Shown in pieces: positions 4,958 to 5,107 of a stretch of DNA of 5,107 nt (its first letter is position 1; every line of letters starts with the position of its first letter). Source of the DNA: Cyanobacteria bacterium UBA11153 (GTDB lineage: Bacteria > Cyanobacteriota > Cyanobacteriia > Cyanobacteriales > Coleofasciculaceae); contig DOIX01000351.1 of the NCBI GenBank assembly GCA_003511885.1, positions 1-5,107 of the forward strand, written 5' to 3'. Under the pieces are notes generated by a model. That model was not told the origin of the DNA. It did no database searches and was given only the letters and a program-made list of their open reading frames with translations. Position numbers and translations under genes: made by a program.

Positions 4958-4990
4958 ATAAACCCGGTTTCTTGAAGAAACCGGGTTTAT
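4958..4990. terminator. 33-base palindrome with 16-bp arms, probable terminator and dispersed repeat
   Basis: Arm 4958-4973 (ATAAACCCGGTTTCTT) is exactly complementary to 4975-4990 around a single central G. In RNA it would fold as a stem of about 14 bp with a TTGAA loop. It stands 123 bases after the Vipp1-like stop and would form an efficient hairpin, but the T-rich tail is only part of the arm, so termination is likely rather than certain. AAACCCGGTTTCTT-like palindromes are, from memory, among the most common dispersed repeats in Oscillatoriales-type cyanobacteria. Confidence 0.65.
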
Positions 4991-5016
4991 CTCTATCTCA
5001 CATACCATAAACCTAA

Positions 5017-5044
5017 GTTCGGAGTTTGGAGTTCTGAGTATGCG
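5017..5044. repeat. Degenerate heptad array, consensus GTTYGGA
   Basis: Four period-7 units are read in register: GTTCGGA, GTTTGGA, GTTCTGA and GTATGCG. This is a different heptad family from those at 18-80, 1759-1794 and 4836-4870. It runs straight into the GCTTCGC-CAATCGC element. Confidence 0.6.
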
Positions 5045-5107
5045 CTTCGCAATCGCCAACAGTGTTTTCCCTTGACTTTTTTCGTGATAAGCTGCTGCGC
5101 ATTTAAA

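Larger units (their letters stand above)
4835..5107. other. Gene-free 3' region, repeat-rich
   Basis: No coding frame with protein-like character is seen from the Vipp1 stop to the window end. The stretch holds two heptad-type arrays, a large palindrome and a GCTTCGC-CAATCGC element at 5044-5056. TTGACT at 5072-5077 lacks a matching -10 within the window. The following gene, if any, lies outside. Confidence 0.6.

Overview
The window reads as chromosomal DNA of a cyanobacterium, most likely a filamentous, repeat-rich one. The evidence is four copies of the HIP1 octamer GCGATCGC, several arrays of period-7 tandem repeats (STRR type) confined to intergenic DNA, a large palindrome of the GAAACCGGGTTT type, and two PspA/IM30 genes, one with the extra C-terminal helix typical of thylakoid-associated Vipp1. 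The genus cannot be fixed from the sequence alone.

Layout: 1-335 has no gene. It holds a CCCCTAG heptad array, a strong 15-bp stem-loop and otherwise featureless AT-rich DNA. Two genes follow on the minus strand: a 106-residue protein with four spaced cysteines (336-656) and, upstream of it, a DUF721/DciA-type protein with a C-terminal zinc ribbon (987-1592). They are separated by about 330 bases of AT-rich DNA. The 332-base stretch 1593-1924 lies between divergent genes and carries a second heptad array. The plus strand then carries three genes: a 387-residue single-pass membrane protein with long disordered, proline-rich arms (1925-3088), a PspA/IM30 paralogue (3132-3857) and a Vipp1-like IM30 gene (4061-4834). 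From 4835 to the end there is no gene, only two further heptad-type arrays, a 33-base near-perfect palindrome that probably terminates transcription, and a short repeat related to one found inside the first pspA gene.

How the genes may work together: the membrane protein gene and the first pspA gene are 43 bases apart and probably co-transcribed. The Vipp1-like gene follows after 203 bases that could hold its own promoter. PspA and Vipp1 are bacterial ESCRT-III-like proteins that polymerise on membranes, and Vipp1 is needed for thylakoid maintenance. The cluster therefore looks like a membrane-maintenance module in which an uncharacterised tethered protein may partner a short and a long IM30 protein. 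The minus-strand genes (DciA-type helicase loader and small Cys protein) are probably functionally unrelated.

The most notable points are: (1) an apparent 24-bp in-frame insertion, flanked by GCAAT direct repeats, in the first pspA gene; (2) the Vipp1 C-terminal helix repeating the VDDEL segment of the preceding helix, with a 16-bp exact DNA repeat; (3) the unassigned membrane protein beside the PspA pair; and (4) several families of heptad repeats in the intergenic DNA. No phage, CRISPR, transposase or RNA gene was found.
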